The notes below the pieces were generated by a model. That model searched no databases. It was not told the origin of the DNA and saw only the letters and a list, made by a program, of their open reading frames with translations. DNA of 64,000 nucleotides from Proteles cristata cristata (Eukaryota > Chordata > Mammalia > Carnivora > Hyaenidae): the NCBI GenBank assembly GCA_017311185.1, contig JAESUZ010000990.1, forward strand, positions 806,001-870,000, given 5' to 3'. Positions 32,565 through 44,600 of this stretch are shown piece after piece. Within the stretch, counting starts at the first letter, position 1, and each line of letters opens with the position of its first letter. Position numbers and translations under genes: made by a program.

Positions 32565-34025
32565 GCCCTTTTCTTTAAAATTATGACTTTAAATTTTTAA
32601 GAGCAATTTTAAGCTTATAATAAAATTGAGAGGAAGATGTGGAGATTTTTCGTAGATCCTTTGCTGTCACACATGAATAGTCTCCTCCATTACAACAACA
32701 CTTACCCAAAGATTGCATTTTTATCAAGGATGGACCTACATTAACCCATCATAATCACCCAAAGTTCATAGTTTGCATAGGGTTCACTCTTGGCGTTGTA
32801 TATTAAATGGGTTTAGACAAATGTATGATGACATATATCCATTATTATAATAACAGAGTATTTTTGCTGCTCTAAAAGTCCTCTGTGTTCTGCTTATCCA
32901 TGGCTCCTACCCCAGCAACCACTGATATCTTTGTTGTCTCCATAGTTATGTCTTTTAGTTGGAATGTCACATAGTTGGAATCATATAGTTTACAATCTTT
33001 TCAGATTGACTTCTTTCACTTAGTAATACGCATTTCAGTTTCTTCCATATTTTTCAGGACTTGAGAGTTCACTTCTTTGTGCCACTGGATAATATACCAT
33101 TGCCTGGATGCATCACACTTTACTCATCCATTCACCAACTTAAGGGCATCTGGATTGTTACCAAGTTTGGGGAATTATGAATAAAGTTTCTAAAAGTATC
33201 CATGTGCAGGGGTTTGTGTAGGTGTGAGTTTTCAACTCATTTGGATAAATCCAAGGAGTTTGCTTGCTGAATCATATGGTAAGAATATATTTAGTTTTGT
33301 AAGAAACTACCAAGATATCATTCAAAGTGACTGTATCCCCACCGAATTCTGTTGCTCCACAACTTTAAGGGCATTTGGTATTGTCCATGTTCTGGACTTT
33401 GACCACTCTAAGAGACATCTAGTAGTATGTCATTTTAATTTGCATTTCCCTTATCACATATAGTGTGGAGCATATTTTCATCTACTTATTTACCATTCTT
33501 ATATCTTCTTTGGTGAGGTATCTAAGAGTTTTGGCCTACCTTTAAATTTTTTAAAAAGTATTTGAAAAACTTTATTTTAGGTAGAGTGTGAACAAGGGGA
33601 AGGAGTAGAGGGAGAGAGAAATAGAATCTTCAGAAGTCTCCATGCTGAGCCTCAACATGGGTCTTGATCCCATGACTCTGGGATCATGACCTGAGCTGAA
33701 ATTAAGAATCAGATGCTCAACTGACTGAACCACCCAGGCACACTTGGCCTATTTTTTAATTAGGTTGTTTATTTTCCTGTTGTTGAGTGTTAAGTATTAC
33801 TCATATATTTTGGATAACAGTCTTTTATCAAAGTGTCTTTTGAAATGTTGACTCTTAATCTGTAGCTTGTTTTCTCATTCTCTTGACATTGTCTTTCACA
33901 GAGCAGACATTTTTAATTTTAATGAAGTCCACCAAATCAGCTATTTCTTTCATGAATCACTCCTTTGGCATTGTACCTAAGAAGTCATCACCATACTCCA
34001 AGATCATTTAGGTTTTCACCTATTT
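32565..34025 (-). mobile_element. Old LINE-1 (L1M-type) ORF2 3' part, antisense, split by a SINE
   Basis: Reverse-strand L1 wording throughout: CAACCACTGATATCTTTGTTGTCTCCATAG (32917), CTTTCACTTAGTAATACGCATTTCAG (33014), GGTGTGAGTTTTCAACTCATTTGGATAAA (33222), TTTTAATTTGCATTTCCCTTATCACA (33432), ATATTTTGGATAACAGTCTTTTATCA (33806). It is far more diverged than the copies at 7463 and 55785 and no usable frame remains. The SINE at 33548 inserted later. Confidence 0.88.
33548..33743 (-). mobile_element. CAN-SINE, antisense, nested in old L1
   Basis: Duplication TTGGCCTACCTTTAAAT (33531-33547) versus TTGGCCTATTTTTTAAT (33744-33760). Diverged body; head ends ...GAACCACCCAGGCACAC. Confidence 0.92.
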
Positions 34026-34511
34026 CATTTCTGAGTAATGATCAATGTATGTGTGTGAGAAAACGACACAAAGCCCATGAAAAGAATCACCAAAAGGAAC
34101 AGGCAGAAACTCAATGGATCACACAGTTCAGGGAGTAATTTGTATTCTCAACATGAACAGTGGAAAAAATTCACAATTATTGAGGCAGTGGGTAATTAGG
34201 AGGGTCTTGTCTTGCTAGTGGGGAAAAGCCAATTCTAAACTAAAGTTTCTCTGGTTCCAACTAACAAAGTTTAAAATGTAGCCTTGAAGGATCAAATTGC
34301 TTCTAAGTAAATTATTTGGATGCCATAAAATATTTATAGAAATAAGGAATATAAAATGCTCAACAAGGTAAAATTCATAATTTCTGGTATGCAATCAGCA
34401 ATTATCATACGTGTCAAGAAGCAAGAGATATAACCCAAATAAGGAGAAAAACAATCAATCAAGAGCAACACAGAATTAACAGAGATATTAAAATTAGTAA
34501 AGAAGGATATA

Positions 34512-34736
34512 GGGGCGCCTGGCTGGCTCAGTCAGTTTGGTGTCTAGCTTCAGCTCAGGTCATGATCTCATGGTTTGTGAGTTCAAACCCTGCATTGGGC
34601 TCTGTGCTGGCAACTAGCTCAGAGTCTGATGCCTGTCTTCAGATTCTGTGTCTCCCTCTTTCTCTGATCCTCCCCTGCTCATGCTGTCTCTCTCTCTCTC
34701 TCTGTCAAAAATAAATAAAACATTAAAAAATTAAAA
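34512..34736 (+). mobile_element. CAN-SINE with perfect 13-bp target duplication, nested in old L1
   Basis: AAAGAAGGATATA at 34499-34511 and 34737-34749. Complete head and (CT)n region (TCTCTCTCTCTCTCTC at 34686) and AATAAATAAAACATT tail. Confidence 0.96.
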
Positions 34737-35492
34737 AAAGAAGGATATAAAAACAATCATCATAATTGCATTTTACATGTTCAAAAAGGTATAAGGAAGA
34801 TGGAACATATAGATAGATACAGAAAATATAAAGGAGACCCAAATAGAGCTCCTAAATGTGAAATAAATACTACAATGCCTTAAATTAAAAGTGGATTAGA
34901 GCAGATAATAAATTATAGAAAAGAAAATTAATGAGCCAAGTGACATACCAATAGAAATTATTCGAAATAAAACACAAAGAAGAAAACCTTAATAAACTTA
35001 GTAGGGCATCTGAGCATCAGAGAAGTGGAATAAGTTCAAGTGACCTTAGGTATGTGCAGTTTGAATTTCCAAAGAAAAGGAATGAAGTGTGATAGGAAAA
35101 AATAAAAATAAAATAAAAATAGAAATTAGTGGCTGAAAGTTTTCCAAGTTTATTGAATTATGTATACCAATAGATCCAAGAATCTTAGCAAACTCCAAGA
35201 TAAAAACAGAAAGAACACTAAATGAAAATGAATTAAAATGATATGGCTTAAAATAGTAATAAAAATAAATTTTAAAGCAACCGTAGGGACAAAAGACACA
35301 TTATATAGATAAATAAAAATTAGAAGAACAGCAGATTTTCATCAGATAAAATGCAAGCCACAGGACAGTAGAGCACATATCTTTATTAAAGTACTGGAAG
35401 ATGAAGGAAAACAAACAAAACAAAACAAAGTTGCTACCAACCTAAATTTTCAATACAGAATTAATATTTTAGATCAAAAAAATTTTTAATGT

Positions 35493-35524
35493 TTTTTAAA
35501 TTTTTTAATGTTTTATTTATTTCT

Positions 35525-35574
<50 letters not shown>

Positions 35575-35747
35575 GCATGAGCAGGGGAGGATCAGAGAGA
35601 GAGGGAGGCACAGAATCAGAAGCAGGCTCCAGGATCTGAGCTAGCTGTCAGCACAGAGTCCAACGCGGGGCTCAAACCCACTAACTGTGAGATCATGACC
35701 TGGGCCGAAGTTGGATGGTTAACCGGCTGAGCTACCCAGGCACCCCT
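35493..35747 (-). mobile_element. CAN-SINE, antisense, with expanded (GA)n tract (left of a tandem pair)
   Basis: Tail TTTTTAATGTTTTATTTATTTCTGAG, then a clean GA repeat of about 15 units (35539-35570) inside the polypurine region, body with GTCAGCACAGAGTCCAACGCGGGGC, head ending GGCACCCC at 35747. It lies 8 bp from a second SINE in the same orientation. Confidence 0.94.
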
Positions 35748-35754
35748 TAAACGT

Positions 35755-35952
35755 TTTTTGTTTTTGTTTTTGTTTTTTTTAAAGAGACACCATGAGTGGT
35801 GAAGGGGTAGAAAGAGAGGGGGTCTGAGGATCAGGAGTGGGCTCTGCCTCTGACAGCAGAGAGCCCAATGTGGGGCCCCAACTCATGAACCATGAGATCA
35901 TGATCTGAGCCATGGTTGGATGCTCAACTGACTGAGCCACCCAGGCACCCCT
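35755..35952 (-). mobile_element. CAN-SINE, antisense (right of a tandem pair)
   Basis: Tail TTTTTTGTTTTTGTTTTTG, body and head ending CCACCCAGGCACCCC at about 35951. The outer flanks AGAATTAATATTT (35458) and AGAATTAAGTTTT (35953) look like one target duplication around both SINEs, so one copy inserted into the tail of the other. Confidence 0.92.
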
Positions 35953-36140
35953 AGAATTAAGTTTTTTTTAAAAAAAATTAGGACAAAAAAGAAACTATTC
36001 AAGATCTGGAAACTCTGAAGGAATTATTTACAGACCAACTCACACTACAACTTACAGAAATTTCTTCACACAGAAAGAAAATGACAACAGATGAAAATCT
36101 GTATTTTACAAAGAAATGAAGAACCCTCAAAAAGGTAAGA

Positions 36141-37430
36141 ATGTGTGTAAACATTAGATTTGTTTTCTATATTTAAACTATTTTAAGCTGATAACTGAAG
36201 CTCTCTAACAAACAAGTTTAAAAAAACAAGTTTCAAAAAAAAACAAACCCAAGTTTATGAAAACGATGACAGACCTGAGAATGTGATCATGAAAACATAC
36301 TTTTCTAATGTTCTCATACATGGAGTGATAAGCAATTACCTAAAGGCTGACTGTGATAAGTTAAATGTATAAACTTGAAACCCTAAATCTCCACCAAATT
36401 AAGAAAAAAATGAAAGAGAGATAGAGTTATAGATAATTAGTTAACTACACTAAATACGGTTGGTTTGTTAAGGAAGAAAAGCATGGCCTAAACTGTTATA
36501 TCTTACAAAAGTACAACTCATTTTAAGAAAATAATATAATATTGCCAATGGCTGCCTTATAGTGAGTAATGTGGAGGTGCTTACCTTCCCTTTGCAGGAT
36601 TATACCCGATTTACTTTTTCCCTTAGATTAAGACCCACTGACCTATGAACCAGGGAGCTCACCATGGAATCCTGGATGGTTTTCTGATACTCTGATGGTC
36701 ATGTAGATACTTATTGCTATGCGATCAGTGTCCCCCCCCCAAAAAAAAACAACCTGTGAGGGTCTCATGAAAACCAGGTGTGAAGCATCAATCTTGCTGT
36801 TACACTACTGACAAGTTGGCACAATGAGTCCCTGAATTTGTTTCAGATCCAGTGCACTGTCTATCAATGTGTTTATGCATGAACAGTGGCCAATGCCATG
36901 CAGTTCAGTGAAATAGCTCAGGCCAACTCCAGGCCTGCTGGAATAAGCTCTCACGTCACAGTCCACTCCACTGTCCAAGACAGACAAAGACTTTTTGTGA
37001 CAAAATGATGGTTTCTAATCTGATAGAGTTACAATACCATGTAATCAAAATGTACACAGATATCTAACATTTCCAATAACTGATGACGTGGAGTTAAGCA
37101 GACGGTTTAAGATATACCAACACAAACTTTATGAAATATGTTTTATATAATATTTTTTGCAGACCTTGTCTTACCTCTCAAATCTATAGTTAGCTGTGCT
37201 TTCAGTATACTTTTGTGTATAATTAAAAAACATAGTCAATCAATCATTAATTAAATTAATCTGCTTCTGGTCAATTCTCCTCCATATGAATAATGTCTTG
37301 AGAAGATTTATTTGATTCAAAGTCCCAGTATACTTAATCATCAACAGTACTATTATGGTTTTTGGTTTTTTGTGTGTTTTATTTTTGCTTTCCTATTATT
37401 TTTGCTTGTGATTCCTGTATTTAACTATAT
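36141..37430. other. Unassigned stretch
   Basis: No gene or named repeat recognised. A C-run/A-run CCCCCCCCCAAAAAAAAA lies at 36732-36749. Confidence 0.4.
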
Positions 37431-37446
37431 AATACTGCTATGTATA

Positions 37447-37675
37447 AATTTTTTTTATAGTTTTTATTTTTGAAACAGAGAAAGACAGAGCATGAGCAGG
37501 GGAGGGGCAGAGAGACAGGGAGACACAGAATTTGAAACAGGTTCCAGGCTCTGAGCTGCCTGCACAGAACCCGATGCAGGGCTCGAACCCATGAACCACG
37601 AGATCCTGACCTGAGCTGAAGTTGAACACTTAACTAAAGTTGGACGCTTAACTGACTGAGCCACCCAGATGTCCC
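37447..37675 (-). mobile_element. CAN-SINE, antisense, with 17-bp duplication in the head
   Basis: Target duplication AATACTGCTATGTATA (37431-37446) versus AATATTGCTATGTATT (37676-37691). In the head the segment AAGTTGAACACTTAACT is followed directly by AAGTTGGACGCTTAACT (37619-37652), a tandem duplication of the region next to the A box. Confidence 0.94.
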
Positions 37676-37691
37676 AATATTGCTATGTATT

Positions 37692-39861
37692 ACTTCAGTA
37701 CATTGTTACCATATAAACTTGACATAATAATGGAACCTTCATTTTGCCCAAGTCAACAAAACCTACATTCCATCTATAACACATTATTTCTCATAAGAAT
37801 GTAGTTCAGAGGCCATGACTCTGTTATTCCAGGATTCCGATATCTTGAATACACAGTAAGATTCCTCTTCTAAAATATATGATTTAATAGGTATTTGTTT
37901 TCATTGAAAAGAGTCCCATGCCAAAGTCCTTCTATCACCCATAGGAAATATTTTTGTTCTATTTGAGGTTTGTCTTAAATATCCATCAGTTGCAGTTGTG
38001 GCACTGGTTTGTCCAAGAGGATCTCATTAGATTATATTCTCACCTTAAAAAACCTCCATAGATTATGTGGAACATACATCTTCCACGGTGTTTACCTTAG
38101 GCTTCTGTAAGAACCCTCAGCCATTTTGTCTAGCTAGTTCAGATTTCTTTCGAATCACCATATCTAATATTCTACTTCATTTCAGGATGTAGGCTTGCTC
38201 TTATGTCTGGATTTGAGCATATTTATTACTTAATTGCAAAGTTTAGATTATTTGGGAGATGCTATCATCCCAAATAGCTTTCCTTTCTTGTTAATCTACC
38301 TGGAATAGAATGCTTTTGAGATGTCTTATCAGTGTTGGACATCTTCTTTATATCTTTGTATTTTTGTATGTTTTCTCATTAGAAGAGACTTTTAACTGGC
38401 CTATGGTCCTATCCCTATCCCCAATTCAGCTATAGTTGTCTTATTTCAAATGGCCAATTCTGTTTGGTCCACAAACCATATTGCTGTCATTGAGTACTAA
38501 TTGCTGTTGTATTTCAGTCAAGAATTAAATATGGATCCCAAATTTTTGAGTTCCCAGGAGCCAAGGATAATGAGTAGTTATCACCTCCAAATGGACATTG
38601 CTTTGAGTATAACATAAACTCACATAAAATTTCTGGCTTTTTATTCTCAAGAATACAGGACTACTAAGTTATACCCAATTCTTATTTGTGATCAAATAGG
38701 TGATCAAAGTGTACCAATTGCCTCTCCAACTCTTCCCAGCTTTCTATACACAATGATGGGCCAAATAGCTAATTTTACACATGATATCATGACAGGAAGT
38801 CATGCAGCTAACCTTCTACCATTGTATCCTGGAGCCCTTTTGATGCCTTCATCATGAAAATTAATGGCCACACAAGGTTTATTCAGAGTGTTTTCAGCCA
38901 GTGTTCTCTGGATTTGACTTGGTAAATATTCCTAACATGAGTCCTTGATATTCTGTGAAGCAAGAACCTAAGGCCACAGTCACATTTGGAATTTTCTGTA
39001 TGGTCATAATCAGAACTCCCATCTGTTTATTCATTTTGAGTGGTAGACCACTCCCTGACATTCTCTTATTAAGCTAGCTGGTATCCAGCTCACTCTTTAT
39101 TCTCCAAAAAAAGAATTTTCATTAAAAATTCAGGTAAGAGAGATGTTACCAAAGTGTAAACATTTTTTCGTCATGCATTTCTAGGTTTAAGTAGATTTTT
39201 TTCCCTTTCTACTGAACATCCTGTATCATACTAAAATAGTTCTATAGTACATAAGATGTTGTTTCCAGTCCTAGGCAATGCTGTTTTACATGCCATTGTA
39301 TCCAGTGGACCTTTAAAGGGATTCTTTTCCAGTATGAGTCCATTTCACCACACATTTATAAAAGACTTGAGTCCCACAATGGCAGTTGTGTCAAAAACAA
39401 TGGTTTTCCTGTTGATTCTTTTTCTCCATTTTTACTTTAGTATTAAAAGTATGCATTTTAGTGTCCAGGGCTCCAATCTTATCAAAACCTTTCTATATTG
39501 GAAATTCATTTAAACTCAGATAAATTAAGCATATTTGTCTTGTAGTTTTCACCTTCTTGGAAGTTTAAGGAGGCAGTGTTGTGAATTCCTCTAGCTTCCT
39601 ATAAAATACCATCAAAAGTTTGGTTGATACACCAACAATTTCCTGTTTTTTTTCGTACCGTACTTCGAAGTCATCTAAGGACTTCCAACCATAAGAGCCC
39701 AAATTATTACCCCATTTCTTATTTTGATTTTCTTTTATAGAGCCTTCACTCTCTTATCTTGAAGACCTAGATAGTGGAACTGAGATAGCCCATGTACATC
39801 TATCTTGATTATAACCCCCTGAAGTCTCAATAGTAAAGTCACAAATAGTGCCCAGGATGAT
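37692..39861. other. Unassigned 2.2-kb block adjoining an antisense MLT1 LTR
   Basis: No SINE or L1 interrupts this block, and its composition is uniform. It directly abuts the 3' edge of the antisense MLT1 LTR at 39862. Internal MaLR retroelement sequence read from the reverse strand would be expected here if that LTR is a 5' LTR. I see no recognisable gag- or pol-like frame and no second LTR at the left end. Non-repetitive host DNA remains equally possible. Confidence 0.3.
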
Positions 39862-40293
39862 GCATTAGTTTGCTATAGTTACCACAAGAATGGTGCCACC
39901 GATTGGGTGGCTTGGATGACAAAAATTTATTTCTCATTCTTCTGGTAGAGGTCTACGTTTTTCACTCTTCTGATAGAAGTCTAAGATTCAGGTATCTGTA
40001 GGTTTAGATTCTTCCGATGCTTTTCAATATGACTTGCAGATAGCTATGCACTTGCTGTGTCTCCGCATGGTCTTTCCTCCATGCACACAGATCCCTGGTG
40101 TCTCTTGTGTGTCTGGATTTCCTCTTCTTACAAGAACATTAGTCACATTTGATCAGGGCCCACCCATATGACCTCCTGTAACCTGAATTACATCTTCTAA
40201 GGCCATATCTCTAAACACATTCACATTCTCAGGTGGTGGGGCTTTGAATTTCAACCCCAGAATTTGATATGATGACAAAATTCCGTTCATAAT
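39862..40293 (-). mobile_element. MLT1-type LTR (ERVL-MaLR), antisense, nearly full length
   Basis: The reverse strand has the order of an MLT1A/B LTR: CCAGAATTTGATATG near the start (in reverse), GTTGAAATTCAAAGCCCCACC, GGCCTTAGAAGATGTAATTC, AGGTCATATGGGTGGGCCCTGATC (40160-40183 in reverse), the AAGAGGAAATCCAGACACA part, GAAATAAATTTTTGTCATCCAAGCCACCCAATC (39899-39931 in reverse) and an end TAGCAAACTAATGC. Non-coding. Confidence 0.9.
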
Positions 40294-41484
40294 AGCTAGT
40301 GACTCCCCCCCCCTTTTTTAATAGTCTCAATCATAACCTGAAAGTAAAGGTCCACATCACAGACAAAAACTGCCTCACAGCAAATGGTTTGGGGAGAACA
40401 GGCATGAGCTTCCATGTCTCCCTTCTGAGGGACCACATCAGATGTGCTTTCTTTTTCTCCAGTCAGGAACCATTGATGTGTGCACACAACTACTCAGAAC
40501 TAGAACCCAAGAGAGTCTACCACATGACCTCTTATACCTTCATCAAAAAGGTGTATTTCAGCTGCAAGAGCAGCCCCAATTGCAGAGACCTCTGAGGGTT
40601 TCCTAAAAATAGCTAAAAATCATTGAGTACATTGCTTTCAATATACATTATAACAAAGTAGTATGCAGAGCCCTGAAACTGACCTAGGAACCAGAATTTT
40701 AAATAAACAACAATAACAACACTGTTAATCATTATAATTCATACATTGACAGGTATATTTCTTTCTTCAACTAAATAGATTTCACTAATTTCATGTCTGC
40801 CAGAATAAACCCTCACATCATACCAACATAGACAATGAAGTATAGCCCTAGAACACTCAATTAACAATATACATGTTTTAAATGTATATTTGGAGAGTAA
40901 AGACTGATCTAGCCTTTTAACATTGTATCTCTAAATTTGAGAAGAGCTCCCAACATACAGTAGGTGGTCAATACATTACTGAATAAAAGAACGTAATGAA
41001 ATTCAATATAGAATTGGTGAAATTAATACGACTGCAAACTTCTCTGCACAAAAGATATATTAATTTCATTACTAAAGATAGTATTCTTTAGCCTTATTAT
41101 TTTCTGGTCCTTTGAATTTAGATAAAATGTGGTTTATTTTAAACTTTATATCTACTTCAATAGTTTATGTCATCAAATTCTGTCCCATGTGTAGAAACTG
41201 ACTCATTTCTCCCCAGGGTGATTTTATAAATTTGGATATTAAAAATAATCACTTCCCTATTGACAATGTCTAATTGACTAAAAGCAATCACAAGCTTTTT
41301 TAAATGAATTCAGCTTTCTTAAGAGATCAACAATTTTATGCAAGTTAATCTGAGATCTTTAAAAGGCAGAACTTTGATGGAAATATATTTCATATTGCTA
41401 GCCATCTTAAACATAAAGGAAACATATTAAAATTAATTTCATTATATAAATTCACCATTATGGCTATAATTTATTTTTAAAAAC
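40294..41484. other. Unassigned stretch
   Basis: The 98-codon forward frame at 40299-40595 has no recognisable domain. No repeat was recognised. AT-rich to the right. Confidence 0.4.
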
Positions 41485-41485
41485 T

Positions 41486-41694
41486 GGGGGTGCCTAGGTG
41501 GCTCAGTACGTTAGGTATTCGACTCCAGCTCAGGTCATGATTTCATAGTCTGTGAGTTCAAGCCCCGAATTGGGCTCTGTGCTGACAACTCAGGGCCTGG
41601 TGCCTGCTTCAGATTCTGTTTCTCCCCCTCTCCCTGCACTTCCCCCACTCAAGCTCTGTCTCTCTCAAAAATAAATAAAAACATTTTTAAAAAA
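41486..41694 (+). mobile_element. CAN-SINE
   Basis: Head GGGGGTGCCTAGGTGGCTCAGTACG, B-box GAGTTCAAGCCCC at 41556, CT tract, tail CTCAAAAATAAATAAAAACATTTTTAAAAAA. The target duplication is hidden in A/T runs. Confidence 0.94.
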
Positions 41695-44600
41695 GGTGCG
41701 ACAGATTGTTACCTTAAAATATTAAAGTATATAAATTTACTTGAATTTACATTAAATGTTCTCAGGTTATTGGAATACTTGTGTTCTTTGAACAGTTTGC
41801 TTCCTGGTTGTCTGGTCATATATGGTGTTATTACCATTAATACAGATATTATGGTTTCTCATACCTCATTATTTTCCTTGTATGTTTTGCTTTTAATTGG
41901 AACACAAACTAACAAAATTGTTACAATTCTGTGAAGGATAGAAAAAGCACCTTTCAGCAAGTCCTAAGGGCTCACTGAATGTCTAAAATGCATGGACTCA
42001 GAGCATTGCCAGTTGGAAGCTTGTTTCCCCCTGTGTGTCTGAGATCCCAGACCATAGTTCTGTACTTTCCAGGAGTCTGAAAGAGTTAATAATTACATTA
42101 TTTTATATAACCTAATTCTGTGCACAGGACAAATGAACATTTATATTTGTTTGTCTCATTCTAGGCATTCAGGTAGTCCAGTAACCAGTTACTATTTCTG
42201 TGGTTGGCATAGGTCGTACATTATTATTATCATAATTACCCTTGAAACATCACATTCTGGTACTATACCTCACTTCTAAAATAAATACATAAAAGTAAGA
42301 ATATTGGCCTTCTCTATAAAGTTTTGAGATTAGAGAATTTTGTACTATTGTTCTCACTTAACCAAGAGAGAACAATAAATTCTAATGCTTCAGGGTTGAG
42401 AGGCCATCTCTTTATGTATAAAATCCCTTCTACCAGTGTATACTGATACATAGAGAGCTCTTCTAGGGCAAAGCTATAAATCCTTTTGTTAAGAGTCAGA
42501 AATTCTAGGATTCCTTTCTTGGTTTTCATTTTCTTAACTATAAAGTGGAAAAGTAAGTACAGAATGTTGGGAGCATACTGCCCATACCATGCTTGACAGG
42601 AACCTGGAGTTGAATTTAACACTGTTAAGTAAGTAGAAGTGATTTCCAGAAGGATACATAATTCTATCAGAGAACTCCATGAGACAAAAATAGTTCTCAT
42701 GACTTTTTTATTCTCCTTAGTGCTTTTACTAAATACTGGGCAGTCTCATGTGCACAGTATAAATATACAATCAAAAAGAGAACCAAGCAGAAATTTTGTT
42801 TACTGCTTAAGACTTTTCCAATTTGAAAGAGCAAATAATTTCATTCCCTTACTCCACTCTTATCTATACCAACCCTGAAGATGATTGGCCAAAACGTTTC
42901 TTGGCTCCACTGAAACTATGGAGTGGGATAGGTCATAGCAAAAATTGTTCTTACAACCTGTAATAACTCAAGGCTTAGAGCATGACGAGTTCCTAAGGCA
43001 TGGCTGGAACAAAGGTAAAATAATAGTAAGTGAAAGAGTTAATGCGGTTCAAGTATTGACTAGAACTCTTTTTCTGTTGGTTTGTTTTTAGTCTTCAAAA
43101 TTAATGAGAATATCTCATTTCTCAGCCATTTCAAAAGGTAACATTGGACTAAGAGAAAAATAATTCAGACTGGATAAATGCCCTTATAACTGAATATCCA
43201 ATTATCTTGTGTTACATTACACTACAATGTGGTTTTCATATTAAACTCAAATTATAATATTGCTTCTTCAGTAACTTCTTACCCATCACTGTAGTATCCA
43301 GAAGACCAACAGAATTTAGATTGTATTAAGATCTGGAGCAGTTAAGTGCATTCTGAATGAGACTCTTCTGTAAGAAAGAAAACTTAACATCATAGTTCAG
43401 AGGTGGAGGATTTATGTAGAATAATAAAAAGTGTATTTAAGAACTGAACTCTATTTTAATAGACATGTTTTGACATTTTAGAAACAGCAATTATATGCTA
43501 TACAGAAAAAAACATATGTAGATAGAGGTTGCTTGTAAATGTTGTATGCATGCTATATATATATTAGATCCATTGTGTATATTATAGGTATATATATATA
43601 TATGCCACATTTCCAGTTATAACATATATTAAATGACTTAAAGTATTCTTAAAGTATTCTATTGTGATAAATTGGATTCACTTGAGAGACATTTATCTGC
43701 AAGTAGGTGCAGTATTGTGCAAGTGAGTCTTTAGCTTTTAGAATAAATGCTCATGAAATATAGGGAAAAATAGCTCTAAAGTAAAGGTCAGGATACCTGG
43801 AATCGAGAACAAGTTCAAATATGCTTTGGCATTTTAAAAAGTGGTTTCGCTAATAGGCTTATGTCACAGTAGATGATAGTACCAGTGTCGCTCTTATTTT
43901 CAAACCAATTTTTGTTATTGTTGTTATCTGCAATTTTAATAATAGGCAAAACACTTTTACAAGCCTATTTATAATTCATAAGCACCACTGATACAATAAG
44001 TACCTGTTATGAAAATAAAAATCATATTGTGAATCAAGATTTAAATTAAGGTATACCAAACAGAGATTGATGTATTGTTAATGTAAGAGGCTGTGCTTTT
44101 AAGAAATCTTGTGTTTGCTATGGATTTGAATTGGACACTAAGCTGAAGAAAGTTAGCTCAAGAAAATGCAGTTGTAGGTCAGAGCCCAATTCTAGTCCAG
44201 TAAGCTCATGATTTTAACAGAAACGAATGTTTTTAGGTTTTCATATTTGACCTTAAACTATAGAACATCCACTTTTCTAAGGCAAAATTTGCAGATACAG
44301 GAACACTAATAAGTATTTCTAAACTGCAACCAAAACTTACTTTATGGGCTGTTTACTTCACCATACAGAAATAAATGATATAGAATACTTTTACTTACAA
44401 GGTTGAGGCTAAGGCATACTATTCATCCTGGCACTATACCTTCTTGTCCCACTTACGTCTTTATTTTCAGATGGAGGTGGGAAGTTTCAAAGGAAAGTGA
44501 AAAAGAACAGTACAGACCACATGGTATCTATTCCTTGTTAAGTCCCCTTAGCACTTTATTTCAACTCCCACAGCTAAATATGTGAATGCCAGAAACTGCA

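Larger units (their letters stand above)
34060..36140 (+). mobile_element. Old LINE-1 5' part / ORF1-like (possibly HAL1) sequence, split by SINEs
   Basis: A-rich forward-strand sequence with L1 ORF1 wording: AAAATTAGTAAAGAAGGATAT...CATGTTCAAAAAGGTATAAGGAAGATGG (34490-34802), AATAGAGCTCCTAAATGTGAAAT (34840), GCTGAAAGTTTTCCAAGTTTATTGAATTA (35132), CAGCAGATTTTCATCAGATAAAATGCAAGCCA (35331), GTACTGGAAGATGAAGG (35391), and AACTTACAGAAATTTCTTCACACAGAAAG (36050). It could be the ORF1 region of an L1M or a half-L1 (HAL1). I cannot separate these by eye. No intact frame. Confidence 0.75.

Noticed and set aside
40299..40595. 98-codon forward open frame beside the antisense MLT1 LTR
   Set aside because: No known domain or retroviral motif is visible; likely chance.
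42314..42700. 128-codon reverse open frame, the longest outside repeats
   Set aside because: Composition looks like translated AT-rich non-coding DNA and no motif is recognisable. Not supported as a gene.
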